NCBI RefSeq assembly: GCF_007421925.1
Contig: NZ_QMDX01000005.1
Coordinates: forward strand, 1 to 64,000
Direction of reading: 5' to 3'
Length of the DNA: 64,000 nt
Origin: Haloglomus irregulare
GTDB lineage: Archaea > Halobacteriota > Halobacteria > Halobacteriales > Haloarculaceae
The number at the start of each line of letters is the position of its first letter. Positions within the stretch are counted from its first letter, which is position 1. The notes beneath the pieces were generated by a model. The model worked only from the letters and a program-made list of their open reading frames with translations. It did not search any database and had not been told where the DNA came from. This document shows positions 25,451 through 35,045 of the stretch, piece by piece. The translations under genes were made by a program, and so were the position numbers.

Positions 25451-26335
25451 TACGGGATACCCATTGCACACACAATCAGTTCAACGTTTCGGCATCGGCC
25501 TGCCGCTCGGGAAGGGCCGGTACCAACCCCTGTGCGCCCACCGGAGGCCCTGTTACGTCCGGCGGGCGCGTCGGGGGCGGATGGTGGTGGGACCGTGACG
25601 GCGTTATGCCGTCGACGGGGCCCGGTGGTGGGTGGGAACGTGGTGATGTTGGACAGGGTGCGACAGCCGGTCCGGGCCACCTGACTCTGAACGTTCATTC
25701 CAAATAAAACCTGGTGATTGTTAGCACGCCGAACCACCGGTCGTGGGTGGCGACCGCCCCATCGCTTCCGGCCCGGCCGGGCGTGGTCACCACCCCCTCG
25801 GCGGCGCGACCGTGGACCGCCCGTTTCGTTATGACTGGTATCTCCCGACCGCATCCCTCATAACTGACTTGGTCACCGTCTTCACCGTGCTGGAACGGGG
25901 TTATCGCGCTCAGCCGCGATTTATCTACTTCTACCCCCGATAGCTGCCGCTGCGCGCCTGGAGTGTCGCCCGGAACACTAACGTCCGGTCTCATCCCGGG
26001 GCGGCGTGCCGCGTCGACCGGGAAACCCTCGTGCCGGGCGGTTCGCGCCGTCGGGCGCGAACGGGTGGCGAGACGGCGTCAGCCGTCGAGCCGAGGGGCA
26101 TTCAGTGCCCACAGATGCCGCCCCCGAGTTGGTGGGTGCGGCGCTGTGCTGTCGTCGGCTGGCCGACAGCGGTGCCTGTCGCGTGCCCGGGTTCTCCGCG
26201 TCTCATCGCGCCCTGCTGGGGTCTCGGGCGGGGACTGAGGCACGCACCGTCCGTAGCCGGCGGGCCGGTATCGGTGTTTCGGGCGATGGACGATGGCCCG
26301 GAAGCGTCAGGTGGCCGGGCGCCCTACCGTCTGGC
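25451..26335 (+). other. 885-base intergenic region rich in hairpins, no gene seen
   Basis: No ORF has convincing composition. The left half (25451-25960) has AT-rich patches, including a TATA-like TTTTATTT on the minus strand near 25705. The right half (about 25990-26290) is GC-rich and contains consecutive hairpins: stems at 26041-26062, at 26067-26092 (with a symmetric GA/GA internal loop), at 26096-26110 and near 26147-26170. It may encode a structured RNA. I found none of the conserved motifs of RNase P RNA or SRP RNA. Confidence 0.4.
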
Positions 26336-26839
26336 ATGACGGACCTACAATCGGGGTCGCCGGTCGACGACGTCGACGGGCCGGTGGTGCTGTTCGACGG
26401 GGTCTGCAACTTCTGTGCCTGGAGCGTCCGGTTCATCCACGCGCACGACGATGGAGCGCTCCGGTTCGCGCCGCTGCAGTCCGGGGTGGGCACGGACCTG
26501 CTTGCCGAGCACGGCATGGCGACGGACTACTTCGACTCGCTGGTCTACATCGGCGCCGACGGGGTGTACACCAGGTCGGCGGGCGCGGTCCGCATCGCCC
26601 GCCATCTCGACTACCCGTACCGGCTCGCGTGGCTGCTCCGCCTCGTCCCGGAGGCCGTGCGGGACGCGGGCTACGACCTGTTCGCGCGGATCCGATACGA
26701 CGTCTTCGGCAGGAAGGAGTCCTGTATGGTGCCCGACGCGGAGCTTCGCGAGCGGTTCCTCGCGACGGGCGATGACGCGGTCGGGAGCGGCGAGAGGGTC
26801 GACGCCGCGTCCCCGGCGCCCGCGGCTCAGACGGAGTAG
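26336..26839 (+). CDS. DUF393 (DCC family) thiol-disulfide protein
   Basis: 167 residues. The DCC motif is FDGVCNFCAWSVRFI near residue 22 with DxxCxxC; KESCMVPDAE near the C-terminus is a further conserved Cys segment. The family has a thioredoxin-like fold and is thought to act in thiol exchange; substrate unknown. Its 3' end overlaps the 3' end of the next gene on the other strand by 13 bases. Confidence 0.88.
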   Translation: MTDLQSGSPVDDVDGPVVLFDGVCNFCAWSVRFIHAHDDGALRFAPLQSGVGTDLLAEHGMATDYFDSLVYIGADGVYTRSAGAVRIARHLDYPYRLAWLLRLVPEAVRDAGYDLFARIRYDVFGRKESCMVPDAELRERFLATGDDAVGSGERVDAASPAPAAQTE

Positions 26840-28188
26840 TCGTCCTCGCGGATCTGGCAGTAGCCGCCGTCGCGGACACCGAACTTCCCCCACTGGTACC
26901 GGCCGAACAGTCCGAGCGCCGCCGGCCCGGCCCGCAGGGCGTCCAGCCAGCCCGCGCGCCCCTCGCCGGGGTCGGGCTGGATGGCGCTGGCGACATCGAA
27001 CACGCGGTCCCAGTCGTCCGGGCCGTAGTCCCGGACCACATCCGCGAGGACGACGTTCCGCCGGACCTCGTCGCCGGCCGCGCGCTGCCACTCGTAGTTG
27101 TACGCCCGGAGTGCGCCGAGTCCCGCCAGCCGGCCGGCCTCCTTCCCGGTCCGGATGGCGACGTGGTCGCCGCCCTCGTGGAACGCGCTTGTCCCCCCCA
27201 TCGCCCCGCCGACGACCGCGACGTTCGCGCGCGTCGGCGACTCGATGGGCCGGGTCGAGGAGATGGGGTACGTCTCCGTCCCGCCCCGTTTGCCGCGGTC
27301 CTCCTGCAGCGGGAAGTCCGTCGCGTCGTAGGAGGGGTAGGCGTACTCCAGTAGCCGCCGGACGTACTCCTTGCCCGCGGGGACGCGTTCGTCGTCCGAC
27401 CGGAGCAGGGCGTACTCCTCGCGGTCCTCGACGGTGTCGAGGTCCAGCCCGATAGGCATCGTCAGCCCGACGCGAGCCACGCGCCCGTCGTTGGGGAACA
27501 CCCACGGGTAGGCGGTGTGGCCGGGCATGTGGCCCCACCAGAACTTCAGTCGGTCCGGCTCGCAGAGGGACTCCGGAATCTCGCGGTACTCCTGGTAGGC
27601 GATGTGATTGGCCGTCGTCGCGTCGAGTCCGTCGTACTTCCCGTCGGGGAGCAGCGGCTCCAGCACCTGGCCCGTCACGGTGCGCTGGGGACCGTCGGCG
27701 AGGATGAGGTACTCCGTCTCGACCTCGGTTCCGTCCTTCAGCGTCAGCCGATGGCTCGGACGGCCCGTGAGGTCGGACTCGACCGACCCGACGCCGGTGC
27801 CGACGCGGTACTCGGCACCCGCGTCCTCGGCGCGCTCCCGGAGCCAGTCGTCGAGTCGCGCGCGCTGGAAGGTGAACCCGAAGTTGGGGTAGGACGAATC
27901 GATGCCGGTCGTGTCCATCTCGACCGACTCGTTCGGGCCGATGAAGTCCGCCCCGTTCAGCTCCCGGAGTTTGACGTGCTCGGGAACGGGGACGTCCAGG
28001 TCCATGATGTCGACCCAGTAGTCGAGGATGCCGGCGGCGTCCGTCGAGTCCGGGCCCAGGCCCTCGCGGTCCGCCCGGGGGACGCCCTTCTCGAGCACGA
28101 GCGTGTCGGCCCCCTCCGCGGCGGCCGCCCGCCCGGCGGCGCTGCCGGCCGGCCCGCCACCGACGACGGCCACGTCGACTCGTTGCAT
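26827..28188 (-). CDS. Geranylgeranyl reductase family flavoprotein
   Basis: 453 residues. FAD is bound by VAVVGGGPAGSAAGRAAA at the N-terminus and by VAVVGGAMGGTSAFHEGG near residue 335; FTFQRARLDDWLRERA and MPGHTAYPWVFP match the geranylgeranyl reductase family. Such enzymes saturate the isoprenoid chains of archaeal lipids, quinones or carotenoids. Haloarchaea carry several paralogues, so the substrate of this one is not certain. A clear TATA box lies 22-31 bases upstream of ATG 28188. Confidence 0.85.
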   Translation of the reverse strand: MQRVDVAVVGGGPAGSAAGRAAAAEGADTLVLEKGVPRADREGLGPDSTDAAGILDYWVDIMDLDVPVPEHVKLRELNGADFIGPNESVEMDTTGIDSSYPNFGFTFQRARLDDWLRERAEDAGAEYRVGTGVGSVESDLTGRPSHRLTLKDGTEVETEYLILADGPQRTVTGQVLEPLLPDGKYDGLDATTANHIAYQEYREIPESLCEPDRLKFWWGHMPGHTAYPWVFPNDGRVARVGLTMPIGLDLDTVEDREEYALLRSDDERVPAGKEYVRRLLEYAYPSYDATDFPLQEDRGKRGGTETYPISSTRPIESPTRANVAVVGGAMGGTSAFHEGGDHVAIRTGKEAGRLAGLGALRAYNYEWQRAAGDEVRRNVVLADVVRDYGPDDWDRVFDVASAIQPDPGEGRAGWLDALRAGPAALGLFGRYQWGKFGVRDGGYCQIREDDYSV

Positions 28189-28209
28189 GTCACGGTTCCG
28201 GGTTCGGCC

Positions 28210-28219
28210 CAATATAAAT
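28210..28219 (-). promoter_or_regulatory. TATA box of geranylgeranyl reductase-like gene
   Basis: ATTTATATTG on the minus strand lies 22-31 bases before ATG 28188, implying a leaderless or nearly leaderless transcript. Confidence 0.7.
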
Positions 28220-28336
28220 GGCGTGACACGCGTCGCGCGACCGACCGCGATGTCCCCACAGCCCCGCCCGCCGACGCCGAGTGGCCGACCCCCGGCGTGC
28301 CAAACGGCTTTGCGGCTGCCGGTCGCAGGGTCGGCC

Positions 28337-28957
28337 ATGTCCGAGACGGATGTGGTCGACATCACGGCCGAGGCGGAGACGTTCACCTGCAATGCGTATC
28401 TCGTCCCCGGCGAGGTCACTACCCTCGTCGACGCGGGTGCCTGGGACGGCGTCGTCGACGCGGTCCGGTCGCACGTCGACGGCGTCGACCGGGTGGTGAT
28501 GACCCACCAGCACGGTGACCACGTCGCCCAACTCGACGCCGTCTGCGACGCGTTCGACCCGGACGTGTACGCCTACGCCGACCACGCGCGACGTACCCAC
28601 GCCATCGCGGACGGGGACACCGTCCGGGTCGGCGACGAGAACTGTGACGTCGTCTACACGCCCGGCCACGCCGACGACCACGTCTCCTTCGTCTCCGCGA
28701 CCAGCCTCTACTCGGGGGACGTGGTGGTCCACGACGACGGCGCGTTCGACTACGGCTCCTTCGGCCGCACCGACATGGCCGGCCAGTCGCGTGAGCGACT
28801 CATCGAATCCATCGACGATCTGCTCGGTCGGCTGCCGGAGGGGGTCGAGCACATGTACGCCGGCCACGGCGACGTCTTCCACGGCGACGTCCGGGGCGTG
28901 GTGGAGACGTCGCTCGAGCGGGCGGAGAAGCGGGAACCGAAATACCCCGAGGAGTAG
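28337..28957 (+). CDS. Metallo-beta-lactamase-fold hydrolase (glyoxalase II-like)
   Basis: 206 residues. The metal site is THQHGDHVAQLD near residue 56 (HxHxDH), with YTPGHADDHVSF near residue 110, GDVV near residue 129 and AGHGD near residue 174. This is the small class resembling hydroxyacylglutathione hydrolases. The substrate is unknown; haloarchaea lack glutathione, so a thioester of another thiol is possible. Confidence 0.88.
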   Translation: MSETDVVDITAEAETFTCNAYLVPGEVTTLVDAGAWDGVVDAVRSHVDGVDRVVMTHQHGDHVAQLDAVCDAFDPDVYAYADHARRTHAIADGDTVRVGDENCDVVYTPGHADDHVSFVSATSLYSGDVVVHDDGAFDYGSFGRTDMAGQSRERLIESIDDLLGRLPEGVEHMYAGHGDVFHGDVRGVVETSLERAEKREPKYPEE

Positions 28958-28977
28958 CGTCGAGCGCGGCGTTCCCC

Positions 28978-29127
28978 TCAGGTCGCGCGGCTCTCCTTTG
29001 CCTTCGGCCGGAGCTTCTTGTAGCCGCACTTCCGGCAACTGTCGGCACGCTCCGGGTTGCGGGCGTTGCAGCGCATGCAGATCATCTTGTTGAGGATGCG
29101 GTCCGCCGCCGTGTCGAACTGAGCCAT
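28978..29127 (-). CDS. rpl40e: Ribosomal protein L40e
   Basis: 49 residues, beginning [20 protein letters not shown]. The zinc ribbon is [11 protein letters not shown] and [11 protein letters not shown], with four cysteines as in archaeal L40e. It is a large-subunit component. Confidence 0.95.
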   Translation of the reverse strand: MAQFDTAADRILNKMICMRCNARNPERADSCRKCGYKKLRPKAKESRAT

Positions 29128-29189
29128 ATCGAATAGTTCCGAGCGCACGTGTTAAACGCTTCCGGGTCGGTTCGAGGTCGTCGCCGGTC

Positions 29190-30473
29190 TCAGTTCGGCC
29201 GTCCCGGGTCCGGGTCATCCGGCGACTGGTTCTCCGACGTCGCGGACTCGGCGTCCGCGTCGATGGTGACGGGGTCGAGCGGCTCGGCGGGGTCCGCCGG
29301 CGCACCCTCTGGGTCCTGACTGGCCATGACGGCGAAGATACCCTCGAAGAGCTGGTCGGCCCCGACGCCGTCGCCCGGGCCCAGCCCGGCCATGTGATCG
29401 ACCGAGAGCTGGCCGCCGCCCATCCGGCCATGCCCGCCCGCGTCGGCCATGGGGATCCCCTCGATGGCCGTGGAGAGCACCTCGCCGATGTGGACGCTGT
29501 CCTCGACGGCCCGGCCGGAGAGGTGGAGCGTCCCGTCGCAGCGCCCGGCCACGACGACCGCTCGGACGGACTCCAGCCGGAGCAGGTCATCGGCGGCCCT
29601 CGCGACCGTGTCCGGGCTCGGAACGTTGCCGGCGTGGGTGCAGACGAACGCGCCGCGCTGGACCCGGTCGAGCACGGCACGCGCCCGCACCTCCATCTTC
29701 GTTGGTGACATCGGCGGCGCCGCGACACGCTCGATGGTGTCGGGATCCGCCCGCTCGGAGCAGTACGCCGCGGCGTCGAACTCGGCCGCCGTGCACCCGC
29801 GGGTGAACCCCGCCGTGTCGGACCGGATGCCGTAGACCAGTGCGGTCGCCAGGCCCTCCGACACCATCGGCTCCCCTCCACTCTCGGACGGGTCCGTCCG
29901 CCACCCCAGCGCCTGGAGGTACTCCGCCAGCAGGCTCGCACAGGCGCCGTACGCGGTCCGAACGTCGGTGAACGCCGTCCCCTCGCCGCCCCCGGGGTGG
30001 TGGTCGACGACGGCGTACGGCGCGATACTCCCGGCTCCGGCGAACCCGCGGGGCTGGTTGTGGTCGACCAGGACGACGTCGCGCCCGGCGAGGTCGCTAC
30101 CGTCGCGGAGCCGGGTGGCGTCGATGCCCAGCTCCCGGACTAGTGCTAAGTTCTCCTCGTGCCGTATCTCGCCGGGATAGTAGATCGGTGCGTCGGTGTC
30201 GACGACCGCCGCCAGTTCCCGGACGGCCAGCGCACACGCCAGCGCGTCCGGGTCCGGGTTGGGGTGGGTCAGTATCGCCACCTCCCGACGGGCGGCCAGG
30301 GCAGAGCGTAACTCCTGGCCACGTGTCCGGTCGGACCGGAGCCTCACGAACAGGAGCGCGCCCGCCACCGCGACCACCGCGACGGCCACACCACCGACGA
30401 GTGCCGGGTCGCCGTCGAGCGGCGACCCGATGACGCCCGTGACTGGTGTGCCCACACCACTTGCGCTACCCAT
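29190..30473 (-). CDS. DHH family phosphoesterase with N-terminal membrane anchor
   Basis: 427 residues. A hydrophobic segment at about residues 26-46 precedes the DHH domain: THPNPDPDALACALAVREL near residue 70, VLVDHNQP near residue 133 and VDHHPGG near residue 155, all metal ligands. DHHA1-like glycine motifs (GGHGRMGGGQLS) follow near residue 360. The family cleaves short phosphodiesters such as cyclic dinucleotides, pAp or RNA ends; a membrane anchor recalls GdpP-like enzymes. ATG 30473 is chosen; an upstream TTG would add nine residues. Confidence 0.85.
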   Translation of the reverse strand: MGSASGVGTPVTGVIGSPLDGDPALVGGVAVAVVAVAGALLFVRLRSDRTRGQELRSALAARREVAILTHPNPDPDALACALAVRELAAVVDTDAPIYYPGEIRHEENLALVRELGIDATRLRDGSDLAGRDVVLVDHNQPRGFAGAGSIAPYAVVDHHPGGGEGTAFTDVRTAYGACASLLAEYLQALGWRTDPSESGGEPMVSEGLATALVYGIRSDTAGFTRGCTAAEFDAAAYCSERADPDTIERVAAPPMSPTKMEVRARAVLDRVQRGAFVCTHAGNVPSPDTVARAADDLLRLESVRAVVVAGRCDGTLHLSGRAVEDSVHIGEVLSTAIEGIPMADAGGHGRMGGGQLSVDHMAGLGPGDGVGADQLFEGIFAVMASQDPEGAPADPAEPLDPVTIDADAESATSENQSPDDPDPGRPN

Positions 30474-30584
30474 CTGTCTCTCGCCTTCCAGCCCCCGCAA
30501 GATGAACCTTCCCCTCCAGTTGAAACGGACCTTTCGAGACGGCTTCAGAAGTGAGAAGCGGCCCTACGAAGGACTCAAGACCGG

Positions 30585-31472
30585 TCAGAATCCGTCGCGA
30601 TACGCGTCCACGGCGGCCCGATACCCCTCCCGGAAGGTCGGGAACCGGAACTCGTAGCCCCGCTCCCGGAGGCGGTCGTTCGAGCAGCGCTTGCTGGTCA
30701 GGATGCGCCGTCTGGCGGCCTCGGAGAGGCCGGCGTCGTCCAGCCGTTCGGCCTTGCTCCGTTTCGGTGGGCGCGTGACGTCACACTCATCGGCCAGCCA
30801 GTCGGCGAAGGTGTGCTTGTCGACGGGTTCGTCGTCGACCACGAGCAGGACCTCGTCGCCGAGGTCCTGCTCCAACACGTGCCGGACGACCCCGGCCGCG
30901 TCGTCCCGGTGGACCATGTTGAGGTAACCGGCGGTGACGGGGCCGTTCAGGTAGCGCTCCAGCCGGTAGCGGTCCGGGCCGTACAGTCCCGCGAAGCGGA
31001 CGACCTGGCCGCGGATCCCGTGCTCGGCCGCGAACTTGCGTGCGACCCGCTCGGCCTCGACGAGCACCCGGGTCTTGTCGGTCGTCGGGTCCAGCGACGT
31101 CGTCTCGTCGACCCAGCCGCCGTCGTGGTCGCCGTAGACGCCCGTACTGGACGTGTATACCAGGCGCTCCGGCGGGTCCTCCCGCCGTCCGAACGTCTCG
31201 ACCACCGTCCGGAGCCCCTCGACGTACACTTCGCGGGCGGCATCGGCCCCCCGGCCGCCCGAGCTCGCGGCGAACACCAGCGTGTCGGCGTCGGGCAGTT
31301 GGGCCAGCGCGTCGGCGTCGGTCACGTCCGCCTCGATGGCCGTCGCCCCGGTCCGCTCGACCGCCCTCAGCCCGGCCGTCGACCGGCGGACGCCGACGAC
31401 CTCGTGGTCGGGTTGGAGCTGCCGGGCGAGTTCCAGGCCCACGTAGCCACAGCCCAGGATACAGACCCTCAT
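30585..31472 (-). CDS. NAD(P)-binding epimerase/dehydratase family protein (YeeZ-like)
   Basis: 295 residues. The Rossmann loop is VCILGCGYVGLELARQL at the N-terminus, then VYTSSTGVYGDHDGGWVDE near residue 105 with the active-site Ser/Tyr pattern of the extended SDR group, and VRFAGLYGPDRYRLE. The GCGYVG start is typical of YeeZ-like proteins. It is the last gene of the pilin-like operon and overlaps the previous gene by four bases, but its substrate is unknown. Confidence 0.85.
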   Translation of the reverse strand: MRVCILGCGYVGLELARQLQPDHEVVGVRRSTAGLRAVERTGATAIEADVTDADALAQLPDADTLVFAASSGGRGADAAREVYVEGLRTVVETFGRREDPPERLVYTSSTGVYGDHDGGWVDETTSLDPTTDKTRVLVEAERVARKFAAEHGIRGQVVRFAGLYGPDRYRLERYLNGPVTAGYLNMVHRDDAAGVVRHVLEQDLGDEVLLVVDDEPVDKHTFADWLADECDVTRPPKRSKAERLDDAGLSEAARRRILTSKRCSNDRLRERGYEFRFPTFREGYRAAVDAYRDGF

Positions 31473-31894
31473 TGGAGCCGTCGCTGGATGGTTGCGTGGA
31501 GGAGCGCGAACTCCCGAAGGGTCATCGGGTAGCGCCCCTCGACTTTCGACTGGATCTCACGGGGCTCCATCGCACCGTCGGCCTCGGAGGCTAGCGACTC
31601 GACGTCCAGCACCGCGTTGGTCATGCCCATCAGGAGCGCGTCGCGGTCCAGCTGGACGGCGGTTTCGGCGTCCATATCGGCGTCCAGCGCGAGGAGGGCG
31701 ACTGCCGCCTCGTGGTCGAGCTCCGGCGACTCGCCCGCGGCCAGCGCCTCAACTGTCGCCGTCTCGATGCCGCTCTCGCTCGCGGCGGTATCGACACCGT
31801 GGGTCTTCACGATGTCGACCAGCGCCGCCCGGTATCGCTCGTGCAGCTCCTCGGCCGCCAGGTCACCTGGGTCGGCGACGAGTTCATGGAACAT
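31469..31894 (-). CDS. Conserved haloarchaeal protein, 141 aa (DUF5791-like)
   Basis: Begins MFHELVADPGDLAAEELHER. The sequence is helical and acidic, with ETATVEALAAGESPELDHEA in the middle and MEPREIQSKVEGRYPMTLRE near the C-terminus. I recall it as DUF5791, a haloarchaeal family of unknown function. The start lies inside the end of the previous gene (11-base overlap), and the stop overlaps the next start. Confidence 0.78.
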   Translation of the reverse strand: MFHELVADPGDLAAEELHERYRAALVDIVKTHGVDTAASESGIETATVEALAAGESPELDHEAAVALLALDADMDAETAVQLDRDALLMGMTNAVLDVESLASEADGAMEPREIQSKVEGRYPMTLREFALLHATIQRRLQ

Positions 31895-34800
31895 ACTTCC
31901 TCCTACGGGGTGCGCCACTAAGTCTCGGTGGGTCACGTCCGCCCCGGGCCGGGGGACTGGCGCGGCTGCCCAACCGGGACCCGCCGGGCTCGACCGATGG
32001 TCGCGGCTCCGGCGCGGGCCACCCGGTCCGCTCGTCCGCGTCACCGTTCGTATCACCGACGCCGCGACCCCCTGGGGGAACGACGACGAGGACGGCCGTC
32101 TCGATATCGAACGCGACGCGGGTGGCCTCGCCCAGTCGTTCGGGTTCGCCGTCCCCGTCCACGTCCATCCGGACCGGCCGGCCGTCGCGCTCGTAGGCGA
32201 TCGCCGGACCGGGGACGCCCCGACCCCGGGCGCGGACGACCAGTGATGGGTGGACGCCACGGGCCTGGACCTGCCAGAGGTTGACCGTCGCGACCCATGG
32301 CGCGACCGGTGGCAGCACCGGTAGCCCGGCGGGAACGGTCCGAGCCGCCCCGTCGTAGACCCGGCCCTTCGCCCGGTCGGCGACGGTCTCGGCCGCTCGT
32401 CCGGCCGCCTCGCCGACCGCCGTATCCCGGAGCTGTCGGGCCGCACTCGCGGCTTCCGAGACGGGCTCTCGTGACACCCGCCCCGCGTCCTCATCGAGGG
32501 TGTGGCGGAACTCACGGTCGAGAACCGTCCGCAACCGCGCACGCCGCGCCGCCGATGGCGGGCCGTCGTCCCATCGGTCCGCCTCGACAGCGATGGCATC
32601 GGCCGCGGAACCGTTCGCCAGCGCCAGGGCGCGGGCCGCCGGGGAGGGCCACCGGCCGAGCCCTCTGGAGACGATAGCGCGCCGCTCGCTGGCGTCGGCC
32701 ACCCTGCGGCGCCTGAGGACGTCGTGAGCACGTCCACGGAACCGGTCGTTCGCCGCGATGACGGCCGTTCGGAGCCGTTCCCGGGAGTCGACGAACGAGT
32801 CGTTCACGCGCACCGCTTCGCCCGGGACGTGCTCGGCTCCACGGAGGGTCCGCGCCGCGGCCGGGAGCGGCACCGACTCCCGACCCTCGACTGTCGCGGG
32901 GACGACATCGCTGTACGGGAGCGTGAACAGGTTGGTGTTCCGGGCGGCCAGCGGACGGACCTCGCCGCCGCCACGGAGCCCGACCCGCGACCGTTCGACC
33001 GGCGAGAGCGCGAGCCGCGAGGGCGTCGCGTCGGGGACGAACCGCACCCCCGAGTCGGCGGGTGGCGAACTCCACGTCGCGTTCCGAGCGGCGCTGTGGA
33101 GTCGTTCGATACGGTCCAGCGACGGGAGCCCACGCTCCAGCAGTGTCTCGTTCAGCCGTGACCGTGCGCGGTCGCGGCGGTCTGCCCGCGCCTCCAGCCC
33201 TGTCAGGACCCGCTCCAGATACGCGGCCCGGACGGCGACCCTCGCCCGGTCGGCGACCCCATCGTACACTCTCGGCGGGTCGACGAGCGCTCGCCGCTGC
33301 TTCCGCAGTTCCGCCGCCAGCGCGGTGGCCGTGTCACCCCCTTCCGTGGCTGCCTCGCGGCGCGTCGTCCGGACGGACAGGTTCCGTGCGCGCCGGTGCA
33401 GGCCGGTCAGGTCCTCCCGGACGTGGGAACGGAGCTCTGATGGCCTATCACCGCCGACAGCAATCGGCTCCGTGTCCAGACGGCCGGCCGTCGCGCGTCG
33501 TGCCAGGGCCTCGTATCCGCCACGACCGTCGACCAGTCGTGAGGTGGCGGACTCCGCGACACCATCGAGATTCGGCCCCCCCAGCGCGCCTCCGGGCTCG
33601 TGAACGGGCCGGACCGGGCGGTCGGGTCCCGGCAGTCCCTCAGCGTGACGCCCCACGACGGCGATGCCGACGTGGTATCGGGTCCTGACCTGTCGTCGGG
33701 TCGTTGTCGTCCGGTTGCCGTCCCGCCAGCGACGGACGACCGTCTCGTGTTCGACCACCTTGCGGCCAGCCGTCTCCAGTCGATGCCAGCCGGCCGGAAC
33801 GGGAGGTCCTGGCTCGACGTCGTTCCGGAGTGCCTCGACCCGACGGTCGACCTGGCGGTCGGTGTCGATCAACTCCCACCCGGGCTCGTGAGGCCGTCGC
33901 TCACCGGTCCGGGTCCGCCCCACGCTCCGGACGGCGGCGACGATGCGAGCGTCGACGGTGTACGCCTCCCGGAGGACATCGGTGAGGTTCCGCTCCGCAC
34001 TCTGCCTGCGGTCGAGTAGCCCTCCGAAGGCATCGTCCGCACTGGGTCCGATGGGCACGGTCACGGGTTCGCTCGCAAACGGCTCACCCGCCGAGCGAGC
34101 CGCCCCGCCGTCCCCGAGATACCCCTTCACGGTGTCGAGCGCGACGCTCCGACCCGCGCCCCCACCGCGCTTGGCCTCACCGACGGCCAGGTTCGTCACG
34201 TCAGTCTCGATCGCGCGCCCCGCGCTCGTCGCCAGCCCCTCCTGCCACGAGGGGTCCATCGCGCCGAAGGTCCGTGCCTGTGCGTCGTAGACCGCGGCGT
34301 CGGTGGCGAGCGCGAGGTGCCCGTTCCCGAGCACGTTCGAAATCGGTGCGCCGGCCCACTGAGCGGTCCCGCGGCCCTGTGCGATGGCGTACGTCCCGGC
34401 CGTGAGTCGCGCCCCGGCGCCCTCGGCGGAGAGCGTCCGGGCGTCGAGACGACGCTCGTACCGCTCCGTCCGGTCGTGGAGCGCTAGCACCGGCGTCTCG
34501 ACGGTCACTGCCGGCGTCATCCCCTCGGCGGCGACCTCTCGGTCAGCTCGCCGGGCCCGAAGTGTAACGTCCTCGACCTGAACACGGAGCCGATGTCCGT
34601 CGGGCCCTGCACGCCGTATCCCGACCCGTTCGATGGCTGTCCGGACGGTCCCGGTGCCGGCGTCCTCGACGGGTGGAAGCGTCGCTCGGGCCTCGACCCC
34701 CCGCTCTCTGGTGGCCGTCGCAGCGAGCTCGGCCCTGGCGGCGAGATAGATCCGCAGCCGAAGCGCGTCCCTGAACGGCTGCGAGCCGTTCAGTGCCCGT

Positions 34801-35045
34801 CCAACGGAGCTGTTCGCTGGCGTGAGGACCGGGTCGGCGGCAGCGTCGCGAGCGGCCCGGCGGACGGCGACCCGAAGTGCCGGAACGACCGATGCTCCTG
34901 CTCCCTCCAGTGCCGCTTCGGCCGCGGGTTCGCGGGCTGCCGGGGTCCCCCCCAGCGACGCGTGGACAGCCGCACTCGAGACAAGCAGGAGTACCCCCAC
35001 GAGGGCGAACGGGACGCGGCCGCGGTTGCCGATCCGGCTCACCAC
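31884..35045 (-). CDS. Large secreted or surface protein, 1053 aa, pilin-like N-terminus
   Basis: 1053 residues. The N-terminus, RIGNRGRVPFALVGVLLLVS, is a short basic stretch and one hydrophobic helix as in archaeal type IV pilin-like proteins. The long remainder is Arg- and Ala-rich with predicted helical regions and no catalytic motif I can name. DVDGDGEPE near residue 970 looks like a calcium-type loop. Its role is probably structural in the envelope. I associate it with haloarchaeal DUF7286, found with pilus-like genes, but this is from memory. The last 50 residues are Pro/Arg/Gly-rich and may be poorly conserved. Confidence 0.75.
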   Translation of the reverse strand: MVSRIGNRGRVPFALVGVLLLVSSAAVHASLGGTPAAREPAAEAALEGAGASVVPALRVAVRRAARDAAADPVLTPANSSVGRALNGSQPFRDALRLRIYLAARAELAATATRERGVEARATLPPVEDAGTGTVRTAIERVGIRRAGPDGHRLRVQVEDVTLRARRADREVAAEGMTPAVTVETPVLALHDRTERYERRLDARTLSAEGAGARLTAGTYAIAQGRGTAQWAGAPISNVLGNGHLALATDAAVYDAQARTFGAMDPSWQEGLATSAGRAIETDVTNLAVGEAKRGGGAGRSVALDTVKGYLGDGGAARSAGEPFASEPVTVPIGPSADDAFGGLLDRRQSAERNLTDVLREAYTVDARIVAAVRSVGRTRTGERRPHEPGWELIDTDRQVDRRVEALRNDVEPGPPVPAGWHRLETAGRKVVEHETVVRRWRDGNRTTTTRRQVRTRYHVGIAVVGRHAEGLPGPDRPVRPVHEPGGALGGPNLDGVAESATSRLVDGRGGYEALARRATAGRLDTEPIAVGGDRPSELRSHVREDLTGLHRRARNLSVRTTRREAATEGGDTATALAAELRKQRRALVDPPRVYDGVADRARVAVRAAYLERVLTGLEARADRRDRARSRLNETLLERGLPSLDRIERLHSAARNATWSSPPADSGVRFVPDATPSRLALSPVERSRVGLRGGGEVRPLAARNTNLFTLPYSDVVPATVEGRESVPLPAAARTLRGAEHVPGEAVRVNDSFVDSRERLRTAVIAANDRFRGRAHDVLRRRRVADASERRAIVSRGLGRWPSPAARALALANGSAADAIAVEADRWDDGPPSAARRARLRTVLDREFRHTLDEDAGRVSREPVSEAASAARQLRDTAVGEAAGRAAETVADRAKGRVYDGAARTVPAGLPVLPPVAPWVATVNLWQVQARGVHPSLVVRARGRGVPGPAIAYERDGRPVRMDVDGDGEPERLGEATRVAFDIETAVLVVVPPGGRGVGDTNGDADERTGWPAPEPRPSVEPGGSRLGSRASPPARGGRDPPRLSGAPRRRKYVP

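Noticed and set aside
25990-26290. Candidate RNase P RNA or SRP RNA
   Set aside because: The conserved GAGGAAAGTC-type and helix 8 motifs are missing on both strands; only an uncharacterised structured RNA is possible.
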